From Verrucomicrobia subdivision 3 bacterium UBA693 (GTDB taxonomy: Bacteria; Verrucomicrobiota; Verrucomicrobiia; Limisphaerales; UBA8199): 64,000 nt of DNA. Each line of letters opens with the position of its first letter. Position 1 is the first letter of the stretch. Location of the stretch: assembly GCA_002298785.1 (NCBI GenBank), contig DBMR01000011.1:186001-250000 (forward strand), in the 5' to 3' direction. A program made the position numbers and the translations under genes. The notes below the pieces were generated by a model that was given only the letters and a program-made list of their open reading frames with translations, ran no database searches and was not told the origin of the DNA. This document shows, in pieces, positions 8,721-17,854 of this stretch.

Positions 8721-11700
8721 GTGCGTACAAAAGATTCCAGTTCTGAGGGAGCGACCAGCGCGGCATATTGCCCGGAGTGTGGGTTTCTCTTGCCTGCGGC
8801 CTGGCCCAAAGGACTTTGTCCCAGGTGTGCTCTGGGCGGCGAAGTGCCACAAACATCGGTGGAAAACCGCCCAGCGCTGGAACCCGGCCTGCCAGCAATG
8901 GTGCATCCCCCCGCAAAGCAGTTCGGTGATTACGAGCTCATCGAAGAGATCGCACACGGCGGCATGGGGGTTGTGTATCGAGCGCGTCAGATCAGTCTTA
9001 ATCGACAAGTCGCGCTGAAAATGATTCTGTCGGGCCAGTTCGCCAGCAAGCAAGAGATCCTGCGGTTTCGGGGCGAAGCCGAAGCGGCGGCGAATTTGCG
9101 CCATCCGAACATTGTGGCGATCTACGAGACAGGCGAACAGGATGGCCAACACTACTTTTCGATGGAATTTGTCCGCGGGAGGGATCTCGGCGGCATCTTG
9201 CACGACGGTCCGTTGCCTCCCCAGCGTGTCGCGGTCTATGCGCGCATTGTGGCCGAGGCGATTCAATATGCGCACCAGGAGGGCGTTCTTCACCGTGATC
9301 TCAAGCCATCCAATATTCTCATCGATGAAAACGACCAGCCACGCATCACGGACTTCGGTCTGGCAAAGCGGGCTCGTGACGACTTTGGCCTTACGGTGAC
9401 GGGCCAGTTGCTCGGTTCCCCGAACTTCATGCCGCCGGAGCAGACCTCGGGCAGGTCAACACGCATCGGACCCGGAGCCGACGTTTACGGCATCGGGGCC
9501 ATCATTTATACGCTTCTAATCGGCCGACCGCCATTTCAAGGCACGTCGATCCATGAGCTTTTGACACAGGTGCAGGACAGTGAGCCAGTCGCTCCGCGCT
9601 TGTTGGATCCGGGGATCCCCCGCGACTTGGAGACGATCTGCCTGAAATGTCTGGAAAAAGACCCCATTCGACGATATGGGACCGCGGGTGAGTTGGCGGA
9701 GGAACTCCATCGTTTTCTTCATGACGAACCGATCCACGCGCGTCGAGCCGGCATCCCAGAGAAAGTCTGGCGTTGGGGCCGCCGCAAACCGCTGCTGGCC
9801 TCGTTGATCTTATCACTGCATCTTGTTGGCGCCGTCGGACTGGCCGGCATTCTTTGGCAATGGAGTCGTGCGAATTCCAGCGCGAGTTCGGAACGCCTGG
9901 AGCGGAATCGAGCTGAGCTTCAGGCCTACGCGTCGGACATGAACCTGGCCCAGCAATCTTTGGCAGTGAACAATCTCGGCCGGGCCCTCGAGCTATTGAA
10001 TCGGCACCGCGGACGTCCGGGGCAAATGGACCGTCGCGGCTGGGAATGGCGATATCTCTGGAAGCAGACCCAAGGCGACGAACTGCTCACTCTCTGTCAA
10101 AAGCCGATACCGATCTTCTCGCTGGCCATGTCCCCGGACGCACGGTTGTTGGCTATCGGCGAGCGCAACTATGGTCATTTGACTGTTTGGGACCTCGATT
10201 CGCGTCAGGAGATCCTGCGATTGCCTGAAGGAGATCGCCCCGACATCTTCTACATCCGCGCGGCGTTTTCCCCAACCGAGCGGTTGCTCGCCTATAGTTC
10301 GACTTCCGGATTTCCTCCGACCAACATGATCAGCCGGGTCCGGCTTTGGAACCTCAGCACTCGCCAGCAGGTGGCTGAACTCCCGCTGGAGTTTCTCTGT
10401 TCCGGCCTTGCCTTTTCCCAGGACGGAAGCTCGTTAATTACCTCGACCGCCTTCGGCACCAAAGTGTGGGATGTTCATTCGAGTCGAGTTCGGGTGGCTT
10501 ACCCGGTGGGTTCGCACCAGGGGATAGGCACGCCCTTTTCTATCACACCCGACTTCCGGTTAATGGCTCAGGCCTTTGGTTCCGGCCAGGTGCGCGTGTT
10601 TGACCTTGCGGCGGAGAAGGAATTGTGGAACACGAACGCAGCTTCAGCAGAGGTCGAAGCGGTGGCTCTTTCCCCTGACGGCCGACTGCTCGCCACTGGC
10701 GGGTCCAGCGAAAACTCGGTGATCCGTTTATGGAATGCGGCGGATGGCCGTTTGGTCGCCAGCTTTACCCCTCAAGCCGGAGGCGTAATTCAGCTTTTGT
10801 TTTGCCCTGATCAACGGAGGCTCATTTCCGCCAATACGGATCAGACTATCCGTATCTGGGATGTCTCGGATCCTACTGCTTTGCCTCCTCCTCGGACCCT
10901 CATTGGGCATTCACTGGAAGTCTGGCGATTGGCCCTGACGCCGGATGGGAAGACCTTGATCAGCGGCGGCAAGGACGGCTCGGTGCGGTTTTGGGATATA
11001 ACCAAGCCGCCGCACCATCGCCGATCGGTGGCGGTGCCCGGTGGCCCTTTTGTCGGTTGGAGCTTTGATGGCGACGGTACGGCGTTGTTGACTTGCGACA
11101 ATAAGGGGCAGATTGCGCGCTGGACAGGGGAAGAATGGCAAACGATGGCCAGGCTCGGCGAGGTCGGCAGTGATGCACGGAGGGTCTGTTTCCTGGCCGA
11201 TCGGCAGGAGGTGGTGGTTGCGGGCAGAGATGGAATCGTGCGCATTGTTCGATGGACCGACCCGGACCATCAGGAGGAGCTATCGTGCTTTCCCAAGGAT
11301 GACCTCTGGGCATGGTGCCTGCGACGCCACGGGAATCGAGTGGCGGTCGGCCGGTTTGACCAACAAATCGTCCACGACTTCGAACTGGGTACTTGGGACC
11401 TTAAGGAGTCGTGGCGGGCGCCCGTCACCCTCGCCGCGATGGACTTCAGTGCGGATGGTCGATACTGCGTCATGGGAGGATACCGGGGCCAGGTGTTGGT
11501 CCGACAGATGGTGACCGGTGCCGAGTCCTCGCCCGTTGAGCTTGCGCCTAATATCGTGAACGTCGGATTCTCAACCCTCGGGGACCGCGTGGGGATCTCC
11601 TGCGACCAGGGCTGCGTTCGCTGGTTGGAAACGGGTTCCTGGCGGGATGGCGGGAAACTCGGTGGGTTGCTTCACCCTGCGGCTGGCATTGCCTTTAGCC

Positions 11701-11933
11701 TGGACGGCCGCCGGTTTGCGGTAGGGAGCAGTGGAGACGAGGCCATCCGGCTCTACGAGTCGGGACGGAATGAACCATTGCTTACGTTCGCAGCCACAGG
11801 CGGCGGCTTCTTTCCCGGGTTCGACTCGAGCGGAAACATTCTGGCGGGCTTGAACGAGGAGGGGGAACTGCTGGTGTGGCGCGCGCCGTCCTGGCGCGAG
11901 ATTGAGGGCAGCGAGAAGCGGGCAAAGCGCTGA
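8721..11933 (+). CDS. Membrane Ser/Thr protein kinase with WD40 repeats
   Basis: A 1070-residue protein starting at GTG 8721. Order of parts: an N-terminal zinc ribbon (CPECG and CPRC, residues 18-40); a Hanks-type kinase domain from about 70 to 335 with the Gly loop HGGMG near 80, Lys100 in VALK, the HRDLKPSN catalytic loop near 191 and DFGLAK; one membrane helix near 357-378; then a linker and a C-terminal WD40-type propeller of many blades (LAMSPDGRLLA-like and IWDVSDP phrases). All kinase key residues are present, so it should be active. The kinase would face the cytoplasm and the propeller the periplasm. It is probably cotranscribed with the sigma factor 44 bases upstream and may regulate it. 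Confidence 0.93.
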   Translation: MRTKDSSSEGATSAAYCPECGFLLPAAWPKGLCPRCALGGEVPQTSVENRPALEPGLPAMVHPPAKQFGDYELIEEIAHGGMGVVYRARQISLNRQVALKMILSGQFASKQEILRFRGEAEAAANLRHPNIVAIYETGEQDGQHYFSMEFVRGRDLGGILHDGPLPPQRVAVYARIVAEAIQYAHQEGVLHRDLKPSNILIDENDQPRITDFGLAKRARDDFGLTVTGQLLGSPNFMPPEQTSGRSTRIGPGADVYGIGAIIYTLLIGRPPFQGTSIHELLTQVQDSEPVAPRLLDPGIPRDLETICLKCLEKDPIRRYGTAGELAEELHRFLHDEPIHARRAGIPEKVWRWGRRKPLLASLILSLHLVGAVGLAGILWQWSRANSSASSERLERNRAELQAYASDMNLAQQSLAVNNLGRALELLNRHRGRPGQMDRRGWEWRYLWKQTQGDELLTLCQKPIPIFSLAMSPDARLLAIGERNYGHLTVWDLDSRQEILRLPEGDRPDIFYIRAAFSPTERLLAYSSTSGFPPTNMISRVRLWNLSTRQQVAELPLEFLCSGLAFSQDGSSLITSTAFGTKVWDVHSSRVRVAYPVGSHQGIGTPFSITPDFRLMAQAFGSGQVRVFDLAAEKELWNTNAASAEVEAVALSPDGRLLATGGSSENSVIRLWNAADGRLVASFTPQAGGVIQLLFCPDQRRLISANTDQTIRIWDVSDPTALPPPRTLIGHSLEVWRLALTPDGKTLISGGKDGSVRFWDITKPPHHRRSVAVPGGPFVGWSFDGDGTALLTCDNKGQIARWTGEEWQTMARLGEVGSDARRVCFLADRQEVVVAGRDGIVRIVRWTDPDHQEELSCFPKDDLWAWCLRRHGNRVAVGRFDQQIVHDFELGTWDLKESWRAPVTLAAMDFSADGRYCVMGGYRGQVLVRQMVTGAESSPVELAPNIVNVGFSTLGDRVGISCDQGCVRWLETGSWRDGGKLGGLLHPAAGIAFSLDGRRFAVGSSGDEAIRLYESGRNEPLLTFAATGGGFFPGFDSSGNILAGLNEEGELLVWRAPSWREIEGSEKRAKR

Positions 11934-12352
11934 ACGCCTCCCGAACCTGGTGCGAGGCAATCGAGTGTCCTCGGTCCCGGGACATTATCTTCGCGAATAG
12001 AGGATAAAGACGAGAAGCCCGGCTGGCTCGGGTCTGTTTGAAGCATGGAATCCTTGCGCCGCCTGCCGCCCGTCCCTGGGTTTGTGGCAATCGCTTCTCC
12101 TCTGGCGATTTGGTCGTTCACGATATCCCAAAAAAGATTCTGAAGTATTTCCGCTACCTTGACCGAAAAACTCTCCTTTAGTCGGTGAAGACCATGACGA
12201 GGCGGTCGCGCCTCCAACAAATGAACCGACAACGACAGCGGCAGATTATGAAAGCGTCAAATCATCCTCAAGCGCCAAGACCGTCTGGCGGCCACGAAAG
12301 AACCACGCGTTCTGCGCTGCATAATGCTCGGGCGACGTGGCTTATGCTCGCA
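11934..12352. other. Intergenic stretch, no recognised content
   Basis: About 420 bases separate the kinase from the next secreted protein. Open frames here are short and show no family resemblance. A reading frame on the plus strand opens at 12185 and joins the next gene, but its 56 extra residues look non-coding (Arg/Gln-rich, no signal peptide). The promoter of the downstream gene is probably here, but no clear -35/-10 pair is seen. Confidence 0.4.
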
Positions 12353-14107
12353 ATGAACAAGTATATATCTCCCCATCCTGCCTCCCTTCTGGTGACCTTG
12401 ATTCTGCTGCTGGTGGCCGGTCCGGCGTGGGCGCAATTGGCTTTCACCCCAGCCTTTACCTATCAAGGCCGACTGACGGAAGCCGGCAACCCCGTCAGTG
12501 GCACCTATGATATGCAGTTTAAGTTGTTCGATCTCCCCACTCTCGGCACGGGCACGCAACAGGGCCCCACCATTGCCAACTCGGCCGTGGAAGTAGCCAA
12601 CGGTGTTTTCACCGTGACTCTGAATTTTGGCGCGAGCGTTTTCGACGGCACTCCCCGCTACATTGAGGTCAGCGAGCGCCCCGGCGGCAGCGCCAACCCT
12701 TACAACGTGCTCGACCCACGTCAACCAGTGACCCCAGCGCCCTATGCCATCTACGCAGGCAGCGCCGGCAATGTCGCGAACGGCAGCGTCACCGCCAGCC
12801 AGTTGAACACCGGCGGTGTCCGGCCAGCGGCGGGGCAGTTTCTCACTTACGACGGGACGAAGTTCAGTTGGAGCGATCCAGGAGTGGCGGCGGGCAACCT
12901 CTGGTCATTGAACGGACTGAATGCCTATTACAACTCCGGCAACGTGGGGATCGGCACGGCGGCGCCCGCGACGCCGCTGGAAGTGAACGGCATTCTCCGG
13001 AGCACAAGGAGCGGCAATGCCTCGCAGTACCTCCAACTGGACGGGGGCGATCCCTTTTCCATCCGGCTTACTGCCCAGTCCATTGTTTCAGCCGAGAAAG
13101 CGTTGTTGATCCAGAACCTGAGCGGTGAATCAACCCCGGGTGTGAACAACAGCATTCAGTTTGCGGTCGGAACCACCGCCGATCCCTCCACCAAAATGAC
13201 CATTACCAAGGATGGCAACGTGCTAATGTCCCCGAAGGGCGGCGGGACGATTTCATTCGGTACTCCCAATTTTGAAACCGGCATGTCCATAGATGGCGCC
13301 AACCGGGCGGACTTGAGATTTGACGGTTCGACTTTCAAAATGCTGGTCGGTCCGGGAGGGGCGATACCCCCTTCAGGAAACGGGATCGCCATCAATTCAT
13401 TGGGCAATGTTGGCATCGGCACGACCACCCCAGGTCAGAAGTTGGATGTGGCGGGCAACATCAACTATGGCCAGTTGAGCAAGCTGGATGTGGCCGATAA
13501 TTTCGCCGCCACCGTCCGCGCCGCTGATTTCTTGCTGGGATATTCCTCGCGTCGCGGAACGCCGGGCCGGGCCCTGTCGGATAACGGAACCACCCTGAAT
13601 TTGAACTTCGCCGGGGACTGGGCCACCACAGAGATCGGCGGCACCACGACTTATATCGATGGGGTTGCGAGCGTAAAAGCCATCACCATCCGTGGCGGCG
13701 CCGATGTGGCGGAGCCATTTGGCATGGCGGAAGAAGTTGCGAAAGGATCGGTGGTTGTGATTGACAAGGAACATCCGGGACAACTCAAGCTCAGCACCCG
13801 GGCCTATGACAAGCGTGTCGCCGGCATCGTCAGCGGAGCCAACGGCATCAATCCGGGCATCGCCCTGCATCAGGAAGGCGCGCTGGAAGGCGGAGAAAAC
13901 GTGGCGTTGAGTGGTCGCGTTTACGTTCTGGCTGACGCCAGCAACGGCGAAATTGAACCCGGCGATCTGCTCACTACTTCCGACGCCCCCGGCCATGCAA
14001 TGAAAGTCACCGACATTGCGAAGGCACAGGGTGCTATTCTCGGCAAAGCGATGAGTAGGCTTCAGGACGGCCGGGGCATGGTGCTTGTGTTGGTGACCCT
14101 GCAATAA
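12353..14107 (+). CDS. Secreted protein with tail-fibre-like repeats
   Basis: A 584-residue exported protein. The ATG at 12353 gives a good signal peptide cut after AWA (MNKYISPHPASLLVTLILLL...AWA). Residues of about 25-140 form a domain with FTYQGRLTEAG near the start and RQPVTPAPYAIYAGS at the end. The same domain starts the protein at 20971-22194. The middle has the NVGIGTAAPATPLEVNG and NVGIGTTTPGQKLDVAG repeats known from phage-tail-fibre-like and adhesin proteins. The C-terminus (VAGIVSGANGINPGI...GRVYVLADASNG) resembles the end domain of such fibres but lacks an obvious self-cleaving chaperone motif. It is probably extracellular or surface bound. Function is unknown. Confidence 0.8.
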   Translation: MNKYISPHPASLLVTLILLLVAGPAWAQLAFTPAFTYQGRLTEAGNPVSGTYDMQFKLFDLPTLGTGTQQGPTIANSAVEVANGVFTVTLNFGASVFDGTPRYIEVSERPGGSANPYNVLDPRQPVTPAPYAIYAGSAGNVANGSVTASQLNTGGVRPAAGQFLTYDGTKFSWSDPGVAAGNLWSLNGLNAYYNSGNVGIGTAAPATPLEVNGILRSTRSGNASQYLQLDGGDPFSIRLTAQSIVSAEKALLIQNLSGESTPGVNNSIQFAVGTTADPSTKMTITKDGNVLMSPKGGGTISFGTPNFETGMSIDGANRADLRFDGSTFKMLVGPGGAIPPSGNGIAINSLGNVGIGTTTPGQKLDVAGNINYGQLSKLDVADNFAATVRAADFLLGYSSRRGTPGRALSDNGTTLNLNFAGDWATTEIGGTTTYIDGVASVKAITIRGGADVAEPFGMAEEVAKGSVVVIDKEHPGQLKLSTRAYDKRVAGIVSGANGINPGIALHQEGALEGGENVALSGRVYVLADASNGEIEPGDLLTTSDAPGHAMKVTDIAKAQGAILGKAMSRLQDGRGMVLVLVTLQ

Positions 14108-14165
14108 ATGGATAGTTACCTGCAATCTTTGTAATGATTTCTGTTGCATTTCAAATACACTTCTT

Positions 14166-15902
14166 ATGCATATCGGAAGGCAAATTTTCAGGCTCGCTAT
14201 TGCGTTTAGTTTGCTAACGGGGGGTCTCACCTCCTTATCGGTGTTTGCGCAAGGCGGAGTGGGAACTTGGTCGAATGTGTCCCAAACTATTTCCAGCGGC
14301 CAATTCAGCGGGCATTTGCTCTTGTTAAGTGATGGCTCTGTGATGGTCCAGTGGGGCGGGGCCAGTAGCGGGTGGAACAAATTGTCACCCGATCAGGCTG
14401 GCCACTACGGGAGCGGCGTCTTTAGCCCGTTGGCCGCTATGTCGGCAAGCCGCCAGTATTATTCCTCGCAACTGTTGCAAGATGGTCGGTTGTTCGTTGC
14501 GGGCGGAGAGTATGGGAATGGGTCGGCAACCGCTGAGATTTATGATCCGCTTTCAAATTCTTGGACCAGCATCAACCCGCCAAGCAACATTTTGGATCCT
14601 GCGCTAAACTCTCCGATTCTCGCGAACAACGTCAAACAGGGATTCCTGGATTCGGGTTCCATTATGCTCCCGGACGGCAAAGTCTTGGTGGCGCCTGTCG
14701 CGGCTAATTATGGCGGACAGACGATCATATATGACCCATTCAACAATAACTGGCAAAACGGGGCGACCCTTGCACGGGGTGAGGTCTATCTCGACGAATC
14801 AAGCTGGGTAAAGTTGCCGGATGACAGCATTCTGGTGATTGATCCAAACACCAACGGCAACGGACCCCCAGGTAAGAACGTCGAACGGTATATCCCGTCC
14901 CTGCAGCGGTGGATCCCCGACGCACCGGCGCCAGTGGTCCTGTTTAGCACCAATTCGGAGATGGGCGCTGGCTTTTGGCTCCCCGACGGCCGCGCATTTT
15001 TCCTGGGCGGCAATGGAACCACCGCGTTCTACACCCCGACCGGAACCACCAATAATGGAACTTGGACCCGCGGCGCAGACATGCCGCCCGGACTCGTGGC
15101 GCGAGACACGTGCGCCGCGATGATGCCCAATGGGAAAATTCTTTGTGCGCTGACCCCTGCCACTGCGGACACCCCGTTGTTTTTTTACGAGTTTGACCCA
15201 GTCGCAAATGCCTTTGTGCCAACGACCAGTCCCACGGGTGGTAATGCCGATACCACCGCGATTTCGGATGCAACTTCGATGCTTGTTCTTCCCGATGGCA
15301 CGATTTTGTATGAAAACACAAGTTCGCAGCTCTACATTTATTCGCCGGTCGGGAGCGTTGTAACCGCCGGCAAACCAGCCATCAAAGGGATTGCCTACAA
15401 TTCCGCTGGCTCCTTACACATCACCGGCACACAGTTTAACGGAATTTCACAAGGCGCATCGTTCGGTGACGACAACCAGATGGATAGCAACTATCCAATC
15501 GTCCGTTTCACGGAGGGCTCTGGAAAGGTTTATTACGGAAGAACCCACAATTGGAGCAGCACCGGCGTGCAGACGGGCTCCCAGATTGTCAGCACGGATT
15601 GTGAATTGCCAGCCAGCGTCTTTGCGGGCCCTGGACCTTACACCCTCCAGGTGGTAGCCAATGGCATCAGTTCCGACCCGGTCACGTTTAACGGGCCCGT
15701 GTGGGCGGATTTTAATTCCGTGAATTCATCCCAGAACGGTTTCTATGATTTCCCGTATCATACTTTGGGACAGGCCATCACCGCAGTCCCGCCATCCGGA
15801 ACCATCAATATCAAAACCGCTGGGCACACGACCGAAACCATGACCATCACCAATCCCATGACGATCTTTGCCGTGGGTGGTCCGGCCACCATCGGACAAT
15901 GA
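14166..15902 (+). CDS. Secreted kelch-repeat beta-propeller protein
   Basis: A 578-residue protein with a signal peptide (cut near SVFAQ). It carries repeated kelch-like blades: LLQDGRLFVAGGEYG, SIMLPDGKVLVAPVA, WLPDGRAFFLGGNG and MMPNGKILCAL. The arrangement resembles the propeller of galactose-oxidase-like proteins, but the Cys-Tyr copper ligands are not evident, so no enzyme activity is claimed. The last 60 residues (FNSVNSSQNGFYDFPYHTLG...) start like a beta-helix domain and stop early, so the protein may be truncated relative to longer relatives. It starts 58 bases after the preceding secreted protein on the same strand. Confidence 0.8.
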   Translation: MHIGRQIFRLAIAFSLLTGGLTSLSVFAQGGVGTWSNVSQTISSGQFSGHLLLLSDGSVMVQWGGASSGWNKLSPDQAGHYGSGVFSPLAAMSASRQYYSSQLLQDGRLFVAGGEYGNGSATAEIYDPLSNSWTSINPPSNILDPALNSPILANNVKQGFLDSGSIMLPDGKVLVAPVAANYGGQTIIYDPFNNNWQNGATLARGEVYLDESSWVKLPDDSILVIDPNTNGNGPPGKNVERYIPSLQRWIPDAPAPVVLFSTNSEMGAGFWLPDGRAFFLGGNGTTAFYTPTGTTNNGTWTRGADMPPGLVARDTCAAMMPNGKILCALTPATADTPLFFYEFDPVANAFVPTTSPTGGNADTTAISDATSMLVLPDGTILYENTSSQLYIYSPVGSVVTAGKPAIKGIAYNSAGSLHITGTQFNGISQGASFGDDNQMDSNYPIVRFTEGSGKVYYGRTHNWSSTGVQTGSQIVSTDCELPASVFAGPGPYTLQVVANGISSDPVTFNGPVWADFNSVNSSQNGFYDFPYHTLGQAITAVPPSGTINIKTAGHTTETMTITNPMTIFAVGGPATIGQ

Positions 15903-15943
15903 TCCTGCGGTAAATAAATGCAGGTCGCCATAACTATGATCCC

Positions 15944-16966
15944 ATGAAGACCAAAATCGCAGTCTCTGCTTTCGTCGGTTATCTATTCCTCTTTGCCCTG
16001 TCCCTTGGGCTGCGTGCTCAATCATACTCCGTTGACTCGTACACTGTCGCCGGCGGTGGCGGCACCAGCAGTGCCGGCACGATCGGCTTGACCGGCACCA
16101 TCGGCCAGCCCTACGCCGGCGTGATGAACGCGGGCACTTCAGCCGTTAGCAGCGGATTTTGGGGCTGCCTGGCCACCGACCCGCCGACGGATCCGCAGGA
16201 ACTCATCGTCAATGGCAGCTTTGAGAACGTCGGTGGCACGTTTGTGCTGGGGCCTGCTTTCCCGGGTCCCAATGGCGTGATGTTGCTGCCGCCGGGTTCC
16301 ACGACCATTCCGGGATGGACGGTGTTGAACGCGGCGCTGCTGTGGGGCAACATCGACGGTAACGGATCCGTGCTCCCCAGCGGCGCCGGCACGCCATTCG
16401 GACATTTCTATGTCGACCTGACCGGCTTGCTCGACACCCTGCCTTTTGCCGGCGTCACTCAAACCATCACCACTACGCCAAATCAAACCTACCAGCTCTC
16501 CTTCGCGTTAGGCACGGTCGAGAATGATTACCGGTGGCGCGGACCGGTCTCGGTTACAGTATCAGCCGGTTCCACCAGCAATGTCTTCACCTACACACCG
16601 AGCGGCACTGATTGGCAATGGCGCACCTTTAACTGGAGCTTCACCGCGGTTTCAGCCTCTACTCCAATCACGCTGACCGGCACAAGTGCCGCGGCAAATC
16701 TTATCGCGTTGGACAACGTATCGGTCAGTGCGGCGGCAGCGTTGCTCATCAGCCCGCCAAGGATCATCGGCCAGGCACTGACCTTTAGCATTCCCGCCAA
16801 CTTGGCGAGCAGCTATGTCATCGAAAGCCGTGCGCAGCTTACCACCGGCCAATGGGCGCCGGCAGCAGGGACCACAAGCACGACTACCGGGACCATAATT
16901 CAAGTGACCGTTCCCATGCCCGTGGATCAGCCGCAGCAACTCTACCGCGTGAAAGCCTCGCGCTAG
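15944..16966 (+). CDS. Secreted protein with DUF642-like (choice-of-anchor C) domain
   Basis: A 340-residue protein with a clear signal peptide (MKTKIAVSAFVGYLFLFAL, cut near LRAQ). After a Gly-rich segment it has a DUF642-type carbohydrate-binding-like domain: ELIVNGSFENVGG, IPGWTV and GHFYVDLTG at the start, TFNWSFTAVSASTPITLTG and LIALDNVSV at the end. The C-terminal 60 residues (FSIPANLASSYVIESRAQL...QLYRVKAS) are the type of end domain found on many secreted verrucomicrobial proteins. It starts 41 bases after the kelch gene and may be coexpressed with it. Confidence 0.8.
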   Translation: MKTKIAVSAFVGYLFLFALSLGLRAQSYSVDSYTVAGGGGTSSAGTIGLTGTIGQPYAGVMNAGTSAVSSGFWGCLATDPPTDPQELIVNGSFENVGGTFVLGPAFPGPNGVMLLPPGSTTIPGWTVLNAALLWGNIDGNGSVLPSGAGTPFGHFYVDLTGLLDTLPFAGVTQTITTTPNQTYQLSFALGTVENDYRWRGPVSVTVSAGSTSNVFTYTPSGTDWQWRTFNWSFTAVSASTPITLTGTSAAANLIALDNVSVSAAAALLISPPRIIGQALTFSIPANLASSYVIESRAQLTTGQWAPAAGTTSTTTGTIIQVTVPMPVDQPQQLYRVKASR

Positions 16967-17188
16967 TGTTGGAATTTGGCAGTGGCAAGTGGACTGACTA
17001 TGATCGCTACCTGTGGGTGGCGAATTACCCTTAACGCGATGATCGCCAGATCGAATAAGCCTTCACAGTGGCTTTGCCAGCGGTAGTGGGCGAGGCTGAT
17101 TGGTTCGCCAACTTGGCCTCCAGCCACTTCCGCAAGCGTGTTTGCTTCCAAGAGTTGGTGCATCTTTCACTCGGCCTTCATGCCTCAG

Positions 17189-17211
17189 TTGGCAGGAAAT
17201 GTGTTAGGAAG
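17189..17211 (+). repeat. Two GGCAGGAA/GTTAGGAA repeats beside the att-like core
   Basis: Two diverged copies of the GGTAGGAA-type unit lie immediately left of the 18-bp tRNA-derived repeat. The order (repeats, then core) is the same as at 26771-26839 next to the live integrase. This suggests they belonged to a second, decayed element on the left. Confidence 0.45.
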
Positions 17212-17226
17212 ATGGCGGGAGCGGCG
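17209..17226 (-). repeat. attR-like 18-bp copy of the tRNA-Asp 3' end
   Basis: AAGATGGCGGGAGCGGCG is identical to 26822-26839, which covers the CCA end and acceptor stem of the tRNA-Asp gene. The match continues imperfectly for about 12 bases (CGCTCGGACCC against GGGCTCGAACCC). It lies about 9.6 kb from the tRNA in the same orientation, as expected for the distal attachment site of an element inserted in the tRNA 3' end. Confidence 0.75.
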
Positions 17227-17256
17227 CGCTCGGACCCCTCAATCAATCTTTAGACA

Positions 17257-17377
17257 GGCTGCTACCCCGTTGATAATTACGCAGGCCGACTGAAGACGCA
17301 AAATCGCAAAAGACCTACATCCGGGTCCGTTTGAGGCAAAAGTTGGAAGGAAAGTGGTAGGAAAGTGGCAGGAAAGG
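17257..17377 (+). repeat. Element end block with three direct repeats (17343-17377)
   Basis: This block aligns with 7562-7670: both have GGCT-TACC, then an AAAATCGCA box, then AAAAGTTGG followed by tandem repeats. Here there are three copies of the unit: GGAAGGAAAGT, GGTAGGAAAGT and GGCAGGAAAGG. It lies inside the element, about 30 bases from the attR-like core. It could be the distal arm region bound by the integrase. Confidence 0.55.
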
Positions 17378-17854
17378 CCAGCGGGACTCGCAGCGCTAAT
17401 CCAGACATTCAGATTGCATGAGGATGGCACAGGGGTAGTTCCATGGTGTGCCCACGTCTGTTTTCCTGGGCGCTGCCCTGATCCCGGCGAATGTAGTGAC
17501 AGCCGTGATTTGTTGAGACTTTTCATGCGCAAGCCAACTGCCGTTTGAACTGAACTAGTTCGCCGTGCTCCTGCTGGTCTTGGACCTTCCACCTCTGCTA
17601 CCCGTTCTGCACGCCTGACTGTTGGTCTGGACCAATCCTGCGGCTTCGGAAAGGCGCCGGGATGAGAACGTGCCGTGGCCCCTGATTACGTTGATGATGG
17701 AACCCTCGTAAACAGTTGATGCGGCCTCCGCCTCAATCCACACTTCCGAACGTATGAAGTGTGATCCTGTCAATTCCGCCGACAGCACTGGGCCGAGAGT
17801 ACTGCATCTGATCACTCCTGTCATTGGGCGCCGCCTCTCGTTGTGGCACGTGGT

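Larger units (their letters stand above)
16967..17854. other. Non-coding junction between two element-like regions
   Basis: About 890 bases without an intact gene. It holds the 18-bp tRNA-derived repeat (17209-17226), direct repeats on either side of it, and a diverged copy of the 7562-7670 end block (17257-17377). The rest, 17400-17850, shows short frames with no recognisable family. Confidence 0.5.

Noticed and set aside
12185..12352. Upstream extension of the fibre-like secreted protein
   Set aside because: The extra residues are Arg/Gln-rich and would bury the signal peptide; ATG 12353 gives a proper one.
14166..15902. Galactose oxidase activity for the kelch protein
   Set aside because: Propeller blades fit, but the copper ligands and Cys-Tyr cofactor motif cannot be located.
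16963..17163. Minus-strand frame with EANTLAEVAG...LAHYRW, resembling an integrase C-terminus with its HYR tyrosine
   Set aside because: The likeness is short, a stop lies just upstream in frame and other frames are equally open. It could be a relic of a left-hand integrase but is too weak to call.
17343..17377. Short tandem repeats considered as a CRISPR array
   Set aside because: The unit is about 11 bases with no spacers and only three copies. No cas genes are in the window.
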